From CALBPI01 sp038529355 (GTDB lineage: Bacteria > Pseudomonadota > Gammaproteobacteria > Steroidobacterales > Woeseiaceae), in contig JBCBDU010000034.1 in the NCBI GenBank assembly GCA_038529355.1, positions 1 to 37,243 of the forward strand: DNA of 37,243 bases, read 5' to 3'. Within the stretch, counting starts at the first letter, position 1. Every line of letters starts with the position of its first letter. A program made the translations under genes and the position numbers. Shown here in pieces: positions 23,063 through 31,261 of this stretch. The notes beneath the pieces were generated by a model that saw only the letters and a list, made by a program, of their open reading frames with translations, was not told the origin of the DNA and ran no database searches.

Positions 23063-24643
23063 CTACTGTGCTTGCTGCACTGAAAAAATCGTTGTCGTGC
23101 CGCTGACTTCGCTACCTACGATGAGCAGCGGGCTACCGTTCGGGCTGTCCTCGGCGCTGACGAAAGTCAGCCCTTCCGGTCCGAGGTCACCGGCAGCATC
23201 ACTCTCAACGTCCTCAACAGAGAAGTCGCGTGTGGTGACGTAGGACTCGAAGTAGGGCGCGTAGGGGTCGGTCACGTTGTACACCATGATACCGCCGACG
23301 CGCTCAAGGCCTACAAACGCCAGATACTCGCCGGCCACTTTGCCGATGACGACGCCTTCGGGCTCCGGGCCCTTGTCGTCGGAGCGATTGTCAAAGCTGT
23401 CATTGTCATCGTTGGTCGAATTGAAGTGCTCCGGCAGCAGGTTTGCAGTGATCGACTCGAACGCATTGCCGCTGTCCCACACCAGTTTGCCTTGCGTTGT
23501 CCAGATAGAGAACGAGCGCGCGCCATAGGCATGAACCTGGTTGACGAGGCCATCACCGTCCGGATCGCCGGATGCCGTTGTCGACAGCAGGCGACCCAGC
23601 TGTTCGTCGGCTTGCAGCGCCTGCGCATCAGGATACGCGTCGGGGTCAAGAGCGAGGTCACCGACACGCGTTTCCTCGGAAAAGCCGTCATAGTCGCGCG
23701 CGTCACCTTCGTTCGCCGTGATAATGAAATTTCGGCCACGCACGCGATAGGTCGCAATGGCGTCCGGCTGATACATGCCAACCACCGGCCAGCTGCGAAT
23801 GTTGATGCTATCGTCGCGATTGCTGGCATCCAGTTCATTGCCTGCAACGCTGTGATCCTTGGTGCCCAGAGGCAGGATACGCAGCACTTTTGCTTTGCGT
23901 AGATCGACCACCGCCAGTGCATTGTTTTCCTGCAACGCCACCCAGGCGAGCCGGCCATTGGGGCCCACGGCGATGTACTCGGGCTCCAAGTCTTGCGCAA
24001 CGCTTGCGCCCGGCCCGAACACGCGTACGCCGCGGCGAATCAATTGCTTGCGCTGTTTGTTGAACCGCGCAAAACCTGCTGTGCGCACGCTAGCGTTCTC
24101 GACGCCGGTGCTGACGTCGATAATCGAAATCGAGCCTTCGGGATCGACCACGTAGTCATCGTCGGGCTCACCTTCGTTGGCGACAACAACGGTTTTGCCG
24201 TCCGGCGTAAACGTCAGCATGTCCGGCAATGCGCCAACCGTGACGGTATTGAGCAACGCCAGCGAATTCGTATCGTAGAAAGCAACCACGCCGTTGTCTT
24301 GCTTCGGGTTGCGTTCAATAGCAACGGCAAGCGTGCCGTTGCTGACCGCGACCGAGTTCGCGGCACCCAGTGATGGCGCAGCTCCGGTGACATCGATCGC
24401 AGCGATGCGTTGCGGTGAAGTGGGATCGGCGATATCCAGGACATCGACGGTGGCATCGTTCGCATTTACGACAAATGCACGTTGCGTGGCCGCATCGTAA
24501 GCGACAATTTCAGCAGCGCTCTCATTGAACGTGCCTGAGGCATAAGTGCCCAGCGGCTGAAGTGTGAAGTGAGCGGCGTGTGCGGCAGGGATACTCGTTG
24601 CTAACAGGCCGAGTACAAGCGCGGCAAGCAGGGATTTGGACAT
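23063..24643 (-). CDS. Secreted choice-of-anchor I family beta-propeller protein
   Basis: A 526-residue exported protein. The signal peptide is MSKSLLAALVLGLLATSIPAAHA. The body shows repeated propeller blades: AEIVAYDAATQRAFVVNAND, MLTFTPDGKTVVVANEGEPDDDY, EPEYIAVGPNGRLAWVALQENN, FIITANEGDARDYDGF, and GPEPEGVVIGKVAG. These are diagnostic of the choice-of-anchor I family. An acidic SGDPDGDGLVNQVH loop may bind calcium. No PEP-CTERM or other anchor is present at the C-terminus, which ends at VQQAQ. Members are extracellular; some occur beside phosphatase or nuclease domains, but this one is a stand-alone propeller. ATG 24643 is the likely start; a TTG at 24679 is less likely. It follows guaD by 69 nt on the same strand and may be its distal partner or separately expressed. 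Confidence 0.82.
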   Translation of the reverse strand: MSKSLLAALVLGLLATSIPAAHAAHFTLQPLGTYASGTFNESAAEIVAYDAATQRAFVVNANDATVDVLDIADPTSPQRIAAIDVTGAAPSLGAANSVAVSNGTLAVAIERNPKQDNGVVAFYDTNSLALLNTVTVGALPDMLTFTPDGKTVVVANEGEPDDDYVVDPEGSISIIDVSTGVENASVRTAGFARFNKQRKQLIRRGVRVFGPGASVAQDLEPEYIAVGPNGRLAWVALQENNALAVVDLRKAKVLRILPLGTKDHSVAGNELDASNRDDSINIRSWPVVGMYQPDAIATYRVRGRNFIITANEGDARDYDGFSEETRVGDLALDPDAYPDAQALQADEQLGRLLSTTASGDPDGDGLVNQVHAYGARSFSIWTTQGKLVWDSGNAFESITANLLPEHFNSTNDDNDSFDNRSDDKGPEPEGVVIGKVAGEYLAFVGLERVGGIMVYNVTDPYAPYFESYVTTRDFSVEDVESDAAGDLGPEGLTFVSAEDSPNGSPLLIVGSEVSGTTTIFSVQQAQ

Positions 24644-24658
24644 GATTGTGTTGCTCTT

Positions 24659-24686
24659 GTTGCGGGTTCCAACCGGCAACGTTAGC
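24659..24686. promoter_or_regulatory. Inverted repeat and AACGTT motif between guaD and the propeller gene
   Basis: GTTGCGGGTT (24659-24668) and AACCGGCAAC (24671-24680) form a 10-bp dyad with one mismatch. It overlaps GGCAACGTTAGC (24675-24686), whose reverse complement shares TAACGTTGCC with the dyad at 17455-17468. The 2-nt centre makes an RNA hairpin strained, so a DNA operator before the propeller gene is the better guess. Confidence 0.35.
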
Positions 24687-24712
24687 GAGCGTTTGTGGCA
24701 GTTAGATGACAG

Positions 24713-26026
24713 TCATGTTGAGGTTTCGTTGCGCTGCCAAACCGGCAGCCCCTGCACGTAAGTGGCTTCGATCGCGCGATCATCAGCCAACATCATTTGC
24801 ACAAACAGTGTTTCTTCGAGCGTGTTGCACGTTTGCAGCCGGCGCTTGAGCAGCGTCGTCGAGCCTGGATCGACGATCACGAAATCTGCCGCCTTGCCCG
24901 GCAAAAAATTCCCCAGAGTATCGTCCATGTGCAGCGCCTGAGCGCCGCCCAGCGTTGCCAGGAACAGTGCGCGGAAACTCGACAATGACTGGCTATTCAG
25001 TTGCAACACTTTGTAAGCCTCGCTAAGGGTCGTTAGCTGGCTGAAACTGGTGCCACCGCCGACGTCGGTGCCGAGGCCGACGCGCACGCCGTGCGATTTT
25101 GCGCGCGCCAGATCAAACAGGCCGCTGCCGAGGAACAGGTTGGATGTCGGACAAAAGGCTAACGCAGCTTCGTGGTCGGCCAGGCTCTGATGGTCGTGGT
25201 CGTCCAGATGGATGCCATGCGCAAACACACTGCGCTCGCGCAGCAGCCCGGCATCGCGATAGACGCCGAGGTAGCTGTCTGCCTGCGGAAACAATTGCCG
25301 AACCCAGGCGATTTCGTCCGTGTTTTCTGCGATGTGCGTATGGATTAGCGTGTCCGGGAATTCGCGCGCCAACTGACCAGCCAGCCGCAGCTGTGCCGGT
25401 GTGCTGGTCGGTGCGAAACGCGGTGTGATCGCGTAGCGTGCCCGACCGTTGTGGTGCCAGCGCTCAATCAGATCGCGACTGTCGTCGTAGCCGGATTGCG
25501 CCGTATCGCGCAGATTCTCCGGGCAATTGCGATCCATTAACACCTTGCCGCATGCCATCGCCAGGTTGTGCTCGGCGGCGGCTTCGAACAACGCATCCAC
25601 GGAATGCGCATGCACGGTCGGAAACACCAGCGCCGTTGTGGTGCCATTGCGCAGCAGTTCGCCGATAAAGAACCGCGCTGCTTCATCGGCAACGGCGCGA
25701 TCGGCAAAACGCGCTTCGGCAGGAAACGTATACGTGTTCAGCCAGTCGAGTAATTGCGTGCCGAACGCGGCGATGATGTCGGTTTGCGGATAGTGCACAT
25801 GGCAATCAATGAAACCGGGCATCAGTATCCGACCGGGGTACTCGGTGACGCTGACGGTGTCCGGCAAGCTTGCCAATAGCGTATTGGCAGGTCCAACGCG
25901 TGCAATCTTGCCGTTTTCGCACAACAGGATGCCATCGTCGAAGTACTCAACGGCGTCGCGTTGGTTGCCGGCGCCCGGATCGTGCAGGCAATGCAGGATC
26001 GCTGCGCGTACCGCGGTCACGCTCAT
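24713..26026 (-). CDS. guaD: Guanine deaminase
   Basis: A 437-residue cytoplasmic zinc amidohydrolase (EC 3.5.4.3) turning guanine into xanthine and ammonia. It shows PGFIDCHVHYPQTDIIA near 70-86 (HxH), the GTQLLDWLNTYTFPAEARF block typical of GuaD, MDRNCPENLRD near 165, HTHIAENTDEI near 225, FAHGIHLDD near 265, and LGTDVGGGTSFS near 315 with the metal Asp. Length and order match E. coli GuaD (439 residues). It is the last enzyme gene of the minus-strand catabolic operon; its ATG overlaps the allA stop by 4 nt. Its product enters XdhABC. Confidence 0.96.
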   Translation of the reverse strand: MSVTAVRAAILHCLHDPGAGNQRDAVEYFDDGILLCENGKIARVGPANTLLASLPDTVSVTEYPGRILMPGFIDCHVHYPQTDIIAAFGTQLLDWLNTYTFPAEARFADRAVADEAARFFIGELLRNGTTTALVFPTVHAHSVDALFEAAAEHNLAMACGKVLMDRNCPENLRDTAQSGYDDSRDLIERWHHNGRARYAITPRFAPTSTPAQLRLAGQLAREFPDTLIHTHIAENTDEIAWVRQLFPQADSYLGVYRDAGLLRERSVFAHGIHLDDHDHQSLADHEAALAFCPTSNLFLGSGLFDLARAKSHGVRVGLGTDVGGGTSFSQLTTLSEAYKVLQLNSQSLSSFRALFLATLGGAQALHMDDTLGNFLPGKAADFVIVDPGSTTLLKRRLQTCNTLEETLFVQMMLADDRAIEATYVQGLPVWQRNETST

Positions 26027-26520
26027 AGTGAGTCATCCAGTAACACGGGTATGTCCAGTGTGACTTCATCGCAGTTGTCATCGTCACCGTTGTCGACGAC
26101 AAAAAACATTTGGCCTTCGCTAAACCCGAGCAGCGGCAAATGCCAGACACCGCGATGCATGTTGATACCCTGGTCTGCACGACAACGGAACGCCATTAGC
26201 GATCGTGTGTCAGGGCGTGGACCGGGTTCACCGACAACGGCCATGTAGTCGCGGTCGCCTTGCGGAAAAAACGCCTGACTGCCGTTGGGGTGACGTTCGA
26301 GCAGCGTAATTTCAAGCGGTAGCGTGCTGGGTTTGGCGCAGCGCATTACGCTGACGTTGAGATTAGCGAGATCACCATCAACATCGACACTGGCCAGCCG
26401 ACTGAAGCGCTCGAAACGCGCGGCATTAATTTGCGTTTGCATGCCGGATCCGGCCTCAATGACGTCACCATACGGGGCAAAAGCTGCCGCGGTTAGCGGT
26501 TGTAGCCTCAGCGTCTGCAT
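26023..26520 (-). CDS. allA: Ureidoglycolate lyase
   Basis: A 165-residue cupin-like enzyme (EC 4.3.2.3) splitting (S)-ureidoglycolate into glyoxylate and urea, the last step of this pathway. It has LTAAAFAPYGDVIEAG at the N-terminus, ERHPNGSQAFFPQG near 76-89, and GINMHRGVWHLPLLGF near 117-132, which are AllA hallmarks. The size equals the family norm. It lies 3 nt after the alc stop and overlaps guaD by 4 nt. No urease or glyoxylate enzymes lie in the window, so both products leave to other loci. Confidence 0.95.
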   Translation of the reverse strand: MQTLRLQPLTAAAFAPYGDVIEAGSGMQTQINAARFERFSRLASVDVDGDLANLNVSVMRCAKPSTLPLEITLLERHPNGSQAFFPQGDRDYMAVVGEPGPRPDTRSLMAFRCRADQGINMHRGVWHLPLLGFSEGQMFFVVDNGDDDNCDEVTLDIPVLLDDSL

Positions 26521-26523
26521 GCG

Positions 26524-27564
26524 TTAGGCACCCGGTACCGGTGAACCGAACAGACGCAGCCGACTGATGCCACCGTCGGGGTAGATGTTCATGCGCACAT
26601 GCGAGATCGTATCCGACAACGCAAGCTCGTCGACATAGACGTGTTCTGCGTCGGGCGCCAGTGTTTGCGTTGGCAGCATGACCGGCCAGTCCTCGCTGGC
26701 GGCAATCCATTCGGCATCGATCTTGGTCGCCGTATCCAGCGACGCTGCTTGCAACATGACGCGATCCGGGTAATTGCCTTTGAAGTGAGCCGTATCGATT
26801 AGTACCCGTTCGACAATGCCCGGCTTGCCCAGCGCCACAATCACCCAGTCATTGCCCAGCTCTCGGCGTCTGGCCGTTTCCCAGCCGTCCCCCATGTTTT
26901 CGCCGCGCCCTGGTGCATTCAGGTTGTGCATGGTGCCAAAGCGTTCATCGTTGCAGGCCAGTGCGCGGCCACCGTTTTCGACGGCGAACAAGTCAATCGG
27001 CGCCTGTGCGGCGAGCGCCGTCCAGTCTGGCGAAACATCGCCGTAAATGCGCAGTCGCGCAACGCCGCCGTCGGGGAAAATATTGAGCCGCAGGTGCGTA
27101 TAGGGGACGTCGCTTTGGATGGCAAAAAAGTGCTGCCGATTCGGACCGAGTTCCCTGCGATCGAGAATGGGCTGCCAGTCGACATCATCCGGCGGGATAT
27201 CCGACTCGGCGATGCAGGCGTCGAGCGATGCGTGCGGCGGATGATTGCCGACGAAGTGCCGGGTGTCGATATCGACCCCACGAATGATGCCGGGAATACC
27301 AATCCGCACGATCGCATAGTCATGTCCCGGCGTGCGTTTACGGCGGCTCTCCCAGCCGTCCATCCACTTGCCGTTGTCGTCGTATTTGTCTGCAATCCAT
27401 ACCGGATCGCTTGGCAAAATCATCCGCGACTTGTCGGCGAAAAAATCATCGGTAGCGAAGACGACGCGGCTGCCCAGTCGCGGTTGCGCCAGATCAATCG
27501 CCGGCGCGAACGGGTGCGGCTCGGTCATGCCAAGCGCACCGCCACCGTGGCCGTGTGTGTTCAT
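26524..27564 (-). CDS. alc: Allantoicase
   Basis: A 346-residue enzyme (EC 3.5.3.4) hydrolysing allantoate to ureidoglycolate and urea. It consists of two homologous allantoicase repeats. The first (about 30-180) has FADKSRMILP, WMDGWESRRKR, DYAIVRIGIPG and DTRHFVGNHPPHAS. The second (about 200-340) has GDGWETARRRE, DWVIVALGKPG and DTAHFKGNYPDRV. Both end in HVRMNIYPDGGISRLRLFG-type strands. ATG 27564 overlaps the uraD stop (ATGA); the open frame extends 16 codons further but inside uraD. Use of allantoicase plus AllA, rather than allantoate amidohydrolase, means nitrogen is released as two urea molecules. Confidence 0.95.
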   Translation of the reverse strand: MNTHGHGGGALGMTEPHPFAPAIDLAQPRLGSRVVFATDDFFADKSRMILPSDPVWIADKYDDNGKWMDGWESRRKRTPGHDYAIVRIGIPGIIRGVDIDTRHFVGNHPPHASLDACIAESDIPPDDVDWQPILDRRELGPNRQHFFAIQSDVPYTHLRLNIFPDGGVARLRIYGDVSPDWTALAAQAPIDLFAVENGGRALACNDERFGTMHNLNAPGRGENMGDGWETARRRELGNDWVIVALGKPGIVERVLIDTAHFKGNYPDRVMLQAASLDTATKIDAEWIAASEDWPVMLPTQTLAPDAEHVYVDELALSDTISHVRMNIYPDGGISRLRLFGSPVPGA

Positions 27565-28115
27565 TGTGTTTGCTCCGGCTGTTGCGCCTGCGCGATTGCT
27601 TGCAGTCGCCAATGTGCAATACGGTGAATTTCGTCAATGGCACGCCGGTACTCTTCGTCCGGTTCATGCTGCAGGCGTTGCTCGAATGCTTTGAGTATGT
27701 CGTGTCGGTTGCTAAAGCGCACGGCCATAACGAACGTCATGCCAAACCGGCGTTTGTATTGCGCATTCATCGTCTGGAAACGCTTGAATTCGGTCGGCGT
27801 GCATTGGCTGATGCCGGCTGCACTTTGTTCAGTGGTGGATTCGGCGGTTAATTCGCCTGCGACGGCCGCCTTGCCGGCAAGGTCGGGGTGCGCGTTGATC
27901 AGCGCCAGACCTTTGTCGACACCGGCGCTGTCGACGACGTCAGCGAGCGCTTGCGCGAGCCCGTCAACATCATCGTGGCGCTCACGCAGACCGCCATCCC
28001 AGACGGTTTGCGCAATCCACGGCGAGTGTTCGTAGACGCCGCTGAACGTCTCCATAAACTGCGAATGCGTCAGCGCACGCGGCACGGGTGCAAAGTTCAG
28101 TGACAACGCGCTCAT
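27561..28115 (-). CDS. uraD: OHCU decarboxylase
   Basis: A 184-residue helical enzyme (EC 4.1.1.97) that decarboxylates 2-oxo-4-hydroxy-4-carboxy-5-ureidoimidazoline to (S)-allantoin. It has FMETFSGVYEHSPWIAQ near 20, INAHPDLAGKAA near 73 with the catalytic His, SAAGISQCTPTEFKRFQTMN near 98-117, and YKRRFGMTFVMAV near 119. ATG 28115 overlaps the puuE stop (ATGA); the upstream open frame is within puuE. It pairs with HiuH, encoded earlier in the operon, to make allantoin stereospecific. Confidence 0.95.
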   Translation of the reverse strand: MSALSLNFAPVPRALTHSQFMETFSGVYEHSPWIAQTVWDGGLRERHDDVDGLAQALADVVDSAGVDKGLALINAHPDLAGKAAVAGELTAESTTEQSAAGISQCTPTEFKRFQTMNAQYKRRFGMTFVMAVRFSNRHDILKAFEQRLQHEPDEEYRRAIDEIHRIAHWRLQAIAQAQQPEQTQ

Positions 28116-29023
28116 GATTTGTCCGCCGGCGGATGCGTGCGCCGCCAGTGCTCGGCAATATCGATACGGCGCGCGACCCACACGGCTTCGTGCTGTTGCA
28201 CATGATCGAGGAAGCGTTGCAACGCTCGTATGCGACCGGGTCGCCCGATCAGTCGGCAGTGCAGACCGACGGACATCATTTTCGGCGCCGTGGCACCTTC
28301 TGCATACAGCACGTCAAACGCATCGCGCAGATACTGGTAGAACTGCTCGCCACTGTTGAAGCCCTGTGGCGTTGCGAAGCGCATGTCGTTGGCGTCGAGC
28401 GTATACGGCACCATCAGTTGGGGTGTATCAAAGTGCCTGTCCCAGTAGGGCAGGTCATCGGCGTAGCTGTCCGCGTTGTACGCGAAGCCGCCGTGCTCGG
28501 CGACCAGCGCTGCGGTGTTGGGGCTGCAGCGGCCCAGGTACCAGCCGCGCGGTGCTGATCCGGTCAGTTCCGTGTGGATACTGATAGCCTGGTCCATGTG
28601 CTGGCGTTCGGTGTCGATGTCGACATGCTGATAGTCGATCCAGCGATAGCCATGGGTCGCGATCTCCCAGCCAGCAGTGAGCATTGCGGGCACAACATCC
28701 GGATTGCGTTGCAACGCCATCGCAACGGCAAACACCGTCACCGGCAACCGCCGCTCGGTAAACAACCGATGCAACCGCCAGAAACCGGCGCGCGCGCCGT
28801 AGTCGTATAGTGATTCCATGTTGACGTGGCGTGCGCCGGCGACCGGTGCAGCGCCAACGATGTCCGACAGGAAGGCCTCGGACGCCTCATCGCCATGCAG
28901 TACGCAATTCTCGGCGCCTTCTTCGTAGTTGATGACGAACTGCACGGCGATGCGTGCGCCGTCAGGCCATTGTGCGTGCGGTGGCTGCGCGCCGTAACCG
29001 GTCAGATCGCGGGGATAACTCAT
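28112..29023 (-). CDS. puuE: Allantoinase, PuuE (polysaccharide-deacetylase-like) type
   Basis: A 303-residue cytoplasmic enzyme (EC 3.5.2.5) converting allantoin to allantoate. It is the metal-independent PuuE type of the polysaccharide deacetylase fold, not the amidohydrolase AllB. It has YPRDLTGYGAQPPHAQWPDGARIAVQFVINYEEGAE at the N-terminus, ESLYDYGARAGFWRLHRLF near 73, ATHGYRWIDYQ near 125, GWYLGRCSPNT near 163, and VGLHCRLIGRPGR near 256. Length fits Pseudomonas PuuE (308). The start MSYPRDL at 29023 has a weak RBS, but the longer frame would run into puuD. It lies 22 nt downstream of the puuD stop. Confidence 0.95.
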   Translation of the reverse strand: MSYPRDLTGYGAQPPHAQWPDGARIAVQFVINYEEGAENCVLHGDEASEAFLSDIVGAAPVAGARHVNMESLYDYGARAGFWRLHRLFTERRLPVTVFAVAMALQRNPDVVPAMLTAGWEIATHGYRWIDYQHVDIDTERQHMDQAISIHTELTGSAPRGWYLGRCSPNTAALVAEHGGFAYNADSYADDLPYWDRHFDTPQLMVPYTLDANDMRFATPQGFNSGEQFYQYLRDAFDVLYAEGATAPKMMSVGLHCRLIGRPGRIRALQRFLDHVQQHEAVWVARRIDIAEHWRRTHPPADKS

Positions 29024-29045
29024 ACGCCTAGTGTGGCATGAGTGA

Positions 29046-30272
29046 CTAGCGTCGCCAATCCGCGCTGGCGCCTGCCGCATACCACGCGCCCAGCAGTTGG
29101 CGCTCGGTATCGGTGATGTTGGTCAGGTTACCTATCGGCATGGCCTGCGACGCCACGCTTTGCTGATAAATGGAATCTGCGTGGCGCAGTACGGCATCGG
29201 CTGAATCGAGCATGACGCCACCGGGCGCGGACAGGAAGCCGGGATAGGTTGGTACGGCAGCGTGGCAACCCGCGCAGCGTGTCTCGATGACGCCGATGAC
29301 CGCCTGAAATCCGGTGCCGTAAGCGCTGAGGTCCGCAGCGCCCGTCGTAGGCGAATCGTCGGCGGTGCGCGGCAGGCTGGCGGCCGCGACGGCGGCCAGC
29401 ACTAACCCGGCAGCGATGAGTGGCACCGGCGATGCTGCACCCTTGTGGCGTGCAACAAAATAGACGCGGATCAGAGCGCCGGCCACCGTCATGCCGATCA
29501 GCAGCAACCAGTTCCAGGTGTGTGCGAACGTCATCGGGTAGTGATTGCTGATCATGACGAACAGCACCGGCAGCGTCAGGTACGTGTTGTGCACCGAGCG
29601 CTGTTTGCCACGCAGTCCGTCGGCCGGATTGATCGGTGTGCCAGCGGTGATGGCGGCGACCATGCGGCGTTGGCCCGGAATGATCACCATCAGCACATTC
29701 GCCACCATGATCGTGCCGATCAGCGCTCCGTAATGAATGTAGGCACCGCGCCCGCTGAACAATTGGCACAGCGACCACGCGGCGCCGACCAGCAGCACGC
29801 ACAGCAACGCCGACAGAACAGCTGGCTGTTTAGCAAGCGGCGAGCGGCACAGGCCGTCATAGACAATCCAACCGCCGACAAGATACGCAATGCCAATGCC
29901 GACAGCGGCGGGTTGCGACAACGCTGCAACGTTCGCATCGATCAGGTACACCTCGGCGCCTACCCAGTACACGAGTGCGAGCAGGAACAAACCGGAGAAC
30001 CACGTTGTGTAGGCCTCCCATTTAAACCAGTGCAGCGTTTCCGGCATGGCTGGCGGCGCGCCGGCAAATTTCTTCGATTGGTAAAAACCGCCGCCGTGCA
30101 CAGCCCACAACTCGCCGCCGACACCGTCGTCGCGATCTTGCGCGGACTTCGGTGGCTCAAGATGATTGTCGAGCCAGATAAAATAGAACGACGAGCCGAT
30201 CCACGCGATGCCGGCAATCAGGTGTAGCCAGCGACCGAGCAGTGCAGCCCATTCGAGCGCATACGTCATCAT
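29046..30272 (-). CDS. puuD: Membrane urate hydroxylase PuuD with cytochrome c domain
   Basis: A 408-residue protein that oxidises urate to 5-hydroxyisourate in place of soluble uricase. About eight to nine membrane helices occupy residues 1-310, with the family segments LGRWLHLIAGIAWIGSSFYF, ELWAVHGGGFYQSKKF and WFKWEAYTTWFSGLFLL. The C-terminal domain (about 325-408) is a monohaem cytochrome c with CAGCH near 336 and a candidate methionine ligand in QAMPIGN near 380. Electrons would pass from urate to the haem and on to the respiratory chain, avoiding peroxide. The start overlaps the xdhC stop by 4 nt; a second ATG one codon in is possible. It is complete and of normal length. Confidence 0.96.
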   Translation of the reverse strand: MMTYALEWAALLGRWLHLIAGIAWIGSSFYFIWLDNHLEPPKSAQDRDDGVGGELWAVHGGGFYQSKKFAGAPPAMPETLHWFKWEAYTTWFSGLFLLALVYWVGAEVYLIDANVAALSQPAAVGIGIAYLVGGWIVYDGLCRSPLAKQPAVLSALLCVLLVGAAWSLCQLFSGRGAYIHYGALIGTIMVANVLMVIIPGQRRMVAAITAGTPINPADGLRGKQRSVHNTYLTLPVLFVMISNHYPMTFAHTWNWLLLIGMTVAGALIRVYFVARHKGAASPVPLIAAGLVLAAVAAASLPRTADDSPTTGAADLSAYGTGFQAVIGVIETRCAGCHAAVPTYPGFLSAPGGVMLDSADAVLRHADSIYQQSVASQAMPIGNLTNITDTERQLLGAWYAAGASADWRR

Positions 30273-31261
30273 GCGGTGGTGGTGCTCACAAGGGTCAGAG
30301 TGGTGTTCAGGTTTGATCGTTGGTTGCCGCGGCGCGCCAGAATATCGGCGGCCGTGGCAATGGCGATCTCGCCCGGATGTTTGCCCACAATATCAGGGTT
30401 GCCAATCGGGCAGGTCAATTGCGCGATCGCCGCGTCATCGATGTCGACCGCGCGCCAGCGTTTTTCAAACCGTCTGCGCTTCGTCGCCGATCCGATCAAA
30501 CCAATAAATGCCGCATCGCCGCGCTGCAGCAATGCCGTGCAGATCGCAAAGTCCAGGTCGTGGTCATGCGTCATGACCAGGTACTGTTCGCCGGGTCCGC
30601 TGTGCGCGACGTAATCGGCCGGTGCGTCGATGAACAGCGGCGTTACGTTATGAGGCCAACTGCCCTCCAGTTGCGCCTGGCGATTGTCGATGATCAGTGT
30701 GCGGGCATCGAGCGTGCCGAAGACGCGGGCGACGGCGCGCCCGACGTGCCCGGCGCCAAAAATCGTAAGCCGCAGTGGCGCCGGTGTTGCGCATTCGATC
30801 AGGTGTTTGCCCGCGCCTGTGTTGTCGAGCCGCGCCGGGTGCTGGTCAGCGGTTGCCTGCCACGTTACTGGTGCAGAAGTATCGTCCAGCGGCGTGACGA
30901 TGCTGCTGGCAAGGCCCGCTTGTTGGCGTGCGATGACGGCGTCGAGCCACGTGGCGTCGTCGTCGCCAATCGGTGCGAACACGATCTGAACGGCACCACC
31001 GCAGCACTGGCCACACTCACTGCCCAACGCAAAGCGTTGCAAGCGCCGCTCGCCGCCGTTGCGCAGCAGCTCGCGCGCAAGGCGCGTGCATTCGAGCTCC
31101 AGATAACCGCCACCGATGCTGCCCATTTGTTCATCGGCGGTGATGAGCATCTTGCTGCCAGCCTCGCGCGGTGCCGAACCGCGCAGTGCGGCTACCGTCA
31201 CGGCGACGCACGGCTGATCCTGCAGCAGTAACGATCTTGCGCGCTGTGGCCAGTCAAACAT
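30269..31261 (-). CDS. xdhC: Xanthine dehydrogenase accessory protein XdhC
   Basis: A 330-residue chaperone that delivers sulfurated molybdenum cofactor to XdhB. The N-terminal XdhC/CoxI domain has VTVAALRGSAPREAGSKMLIT near 22-42, IGGGYLELE near 50, and ECGQCCGGAVQIVF near 83. The C-terminal Rossmann domain has IFGAGHVGRAVARVFG near 170 and MTHDHDLDFAIC near 233, then IGLIGSATKRRRF. I prefer ATG 31261; a GTG two codons earlier is possible. It overlaps xdhB by 8 nt and puuD by 4 nt. Placement after xdhB is standard. Confidence 0.95.
   Translation of the reverse strand: MFDWPQRARSLLLQDQPCVAVTVAALRGSAPREAGSKMLITADEQMGSIGGGYLELECTRLARELLRNGGERRLQRFALGSECGQCCGGAVQIVFAPIGDDDATWLDAVIARQQAGLASSIVTPLDDTSAPVTWQATADQHPARLDNTGAGKHLIECATPAPLRLTIFGAGHVGRAVARVFGTLDARTLIIDNRQAQLEGSWPHNVTPLFIDAPADYVAHSGPGEQYLVMTHDHDLDFAICTALLQRGDAAFIGLIGSATKRRRFEKRWRAVDIDDAAIAQLTCPIGNPDIVGKHPGEIAIATAADILARRGNQRSNLNTTLTLVSTTTA

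Noticed and set aside
29046..30272. Possibility that PuuD is only a cytochrome c or an unrelated membrane protein
   Set aside because: Both the PuuD membrane segments and the C-terminal CAGCH domain are present, and hiuH and uraD are in the same operon.
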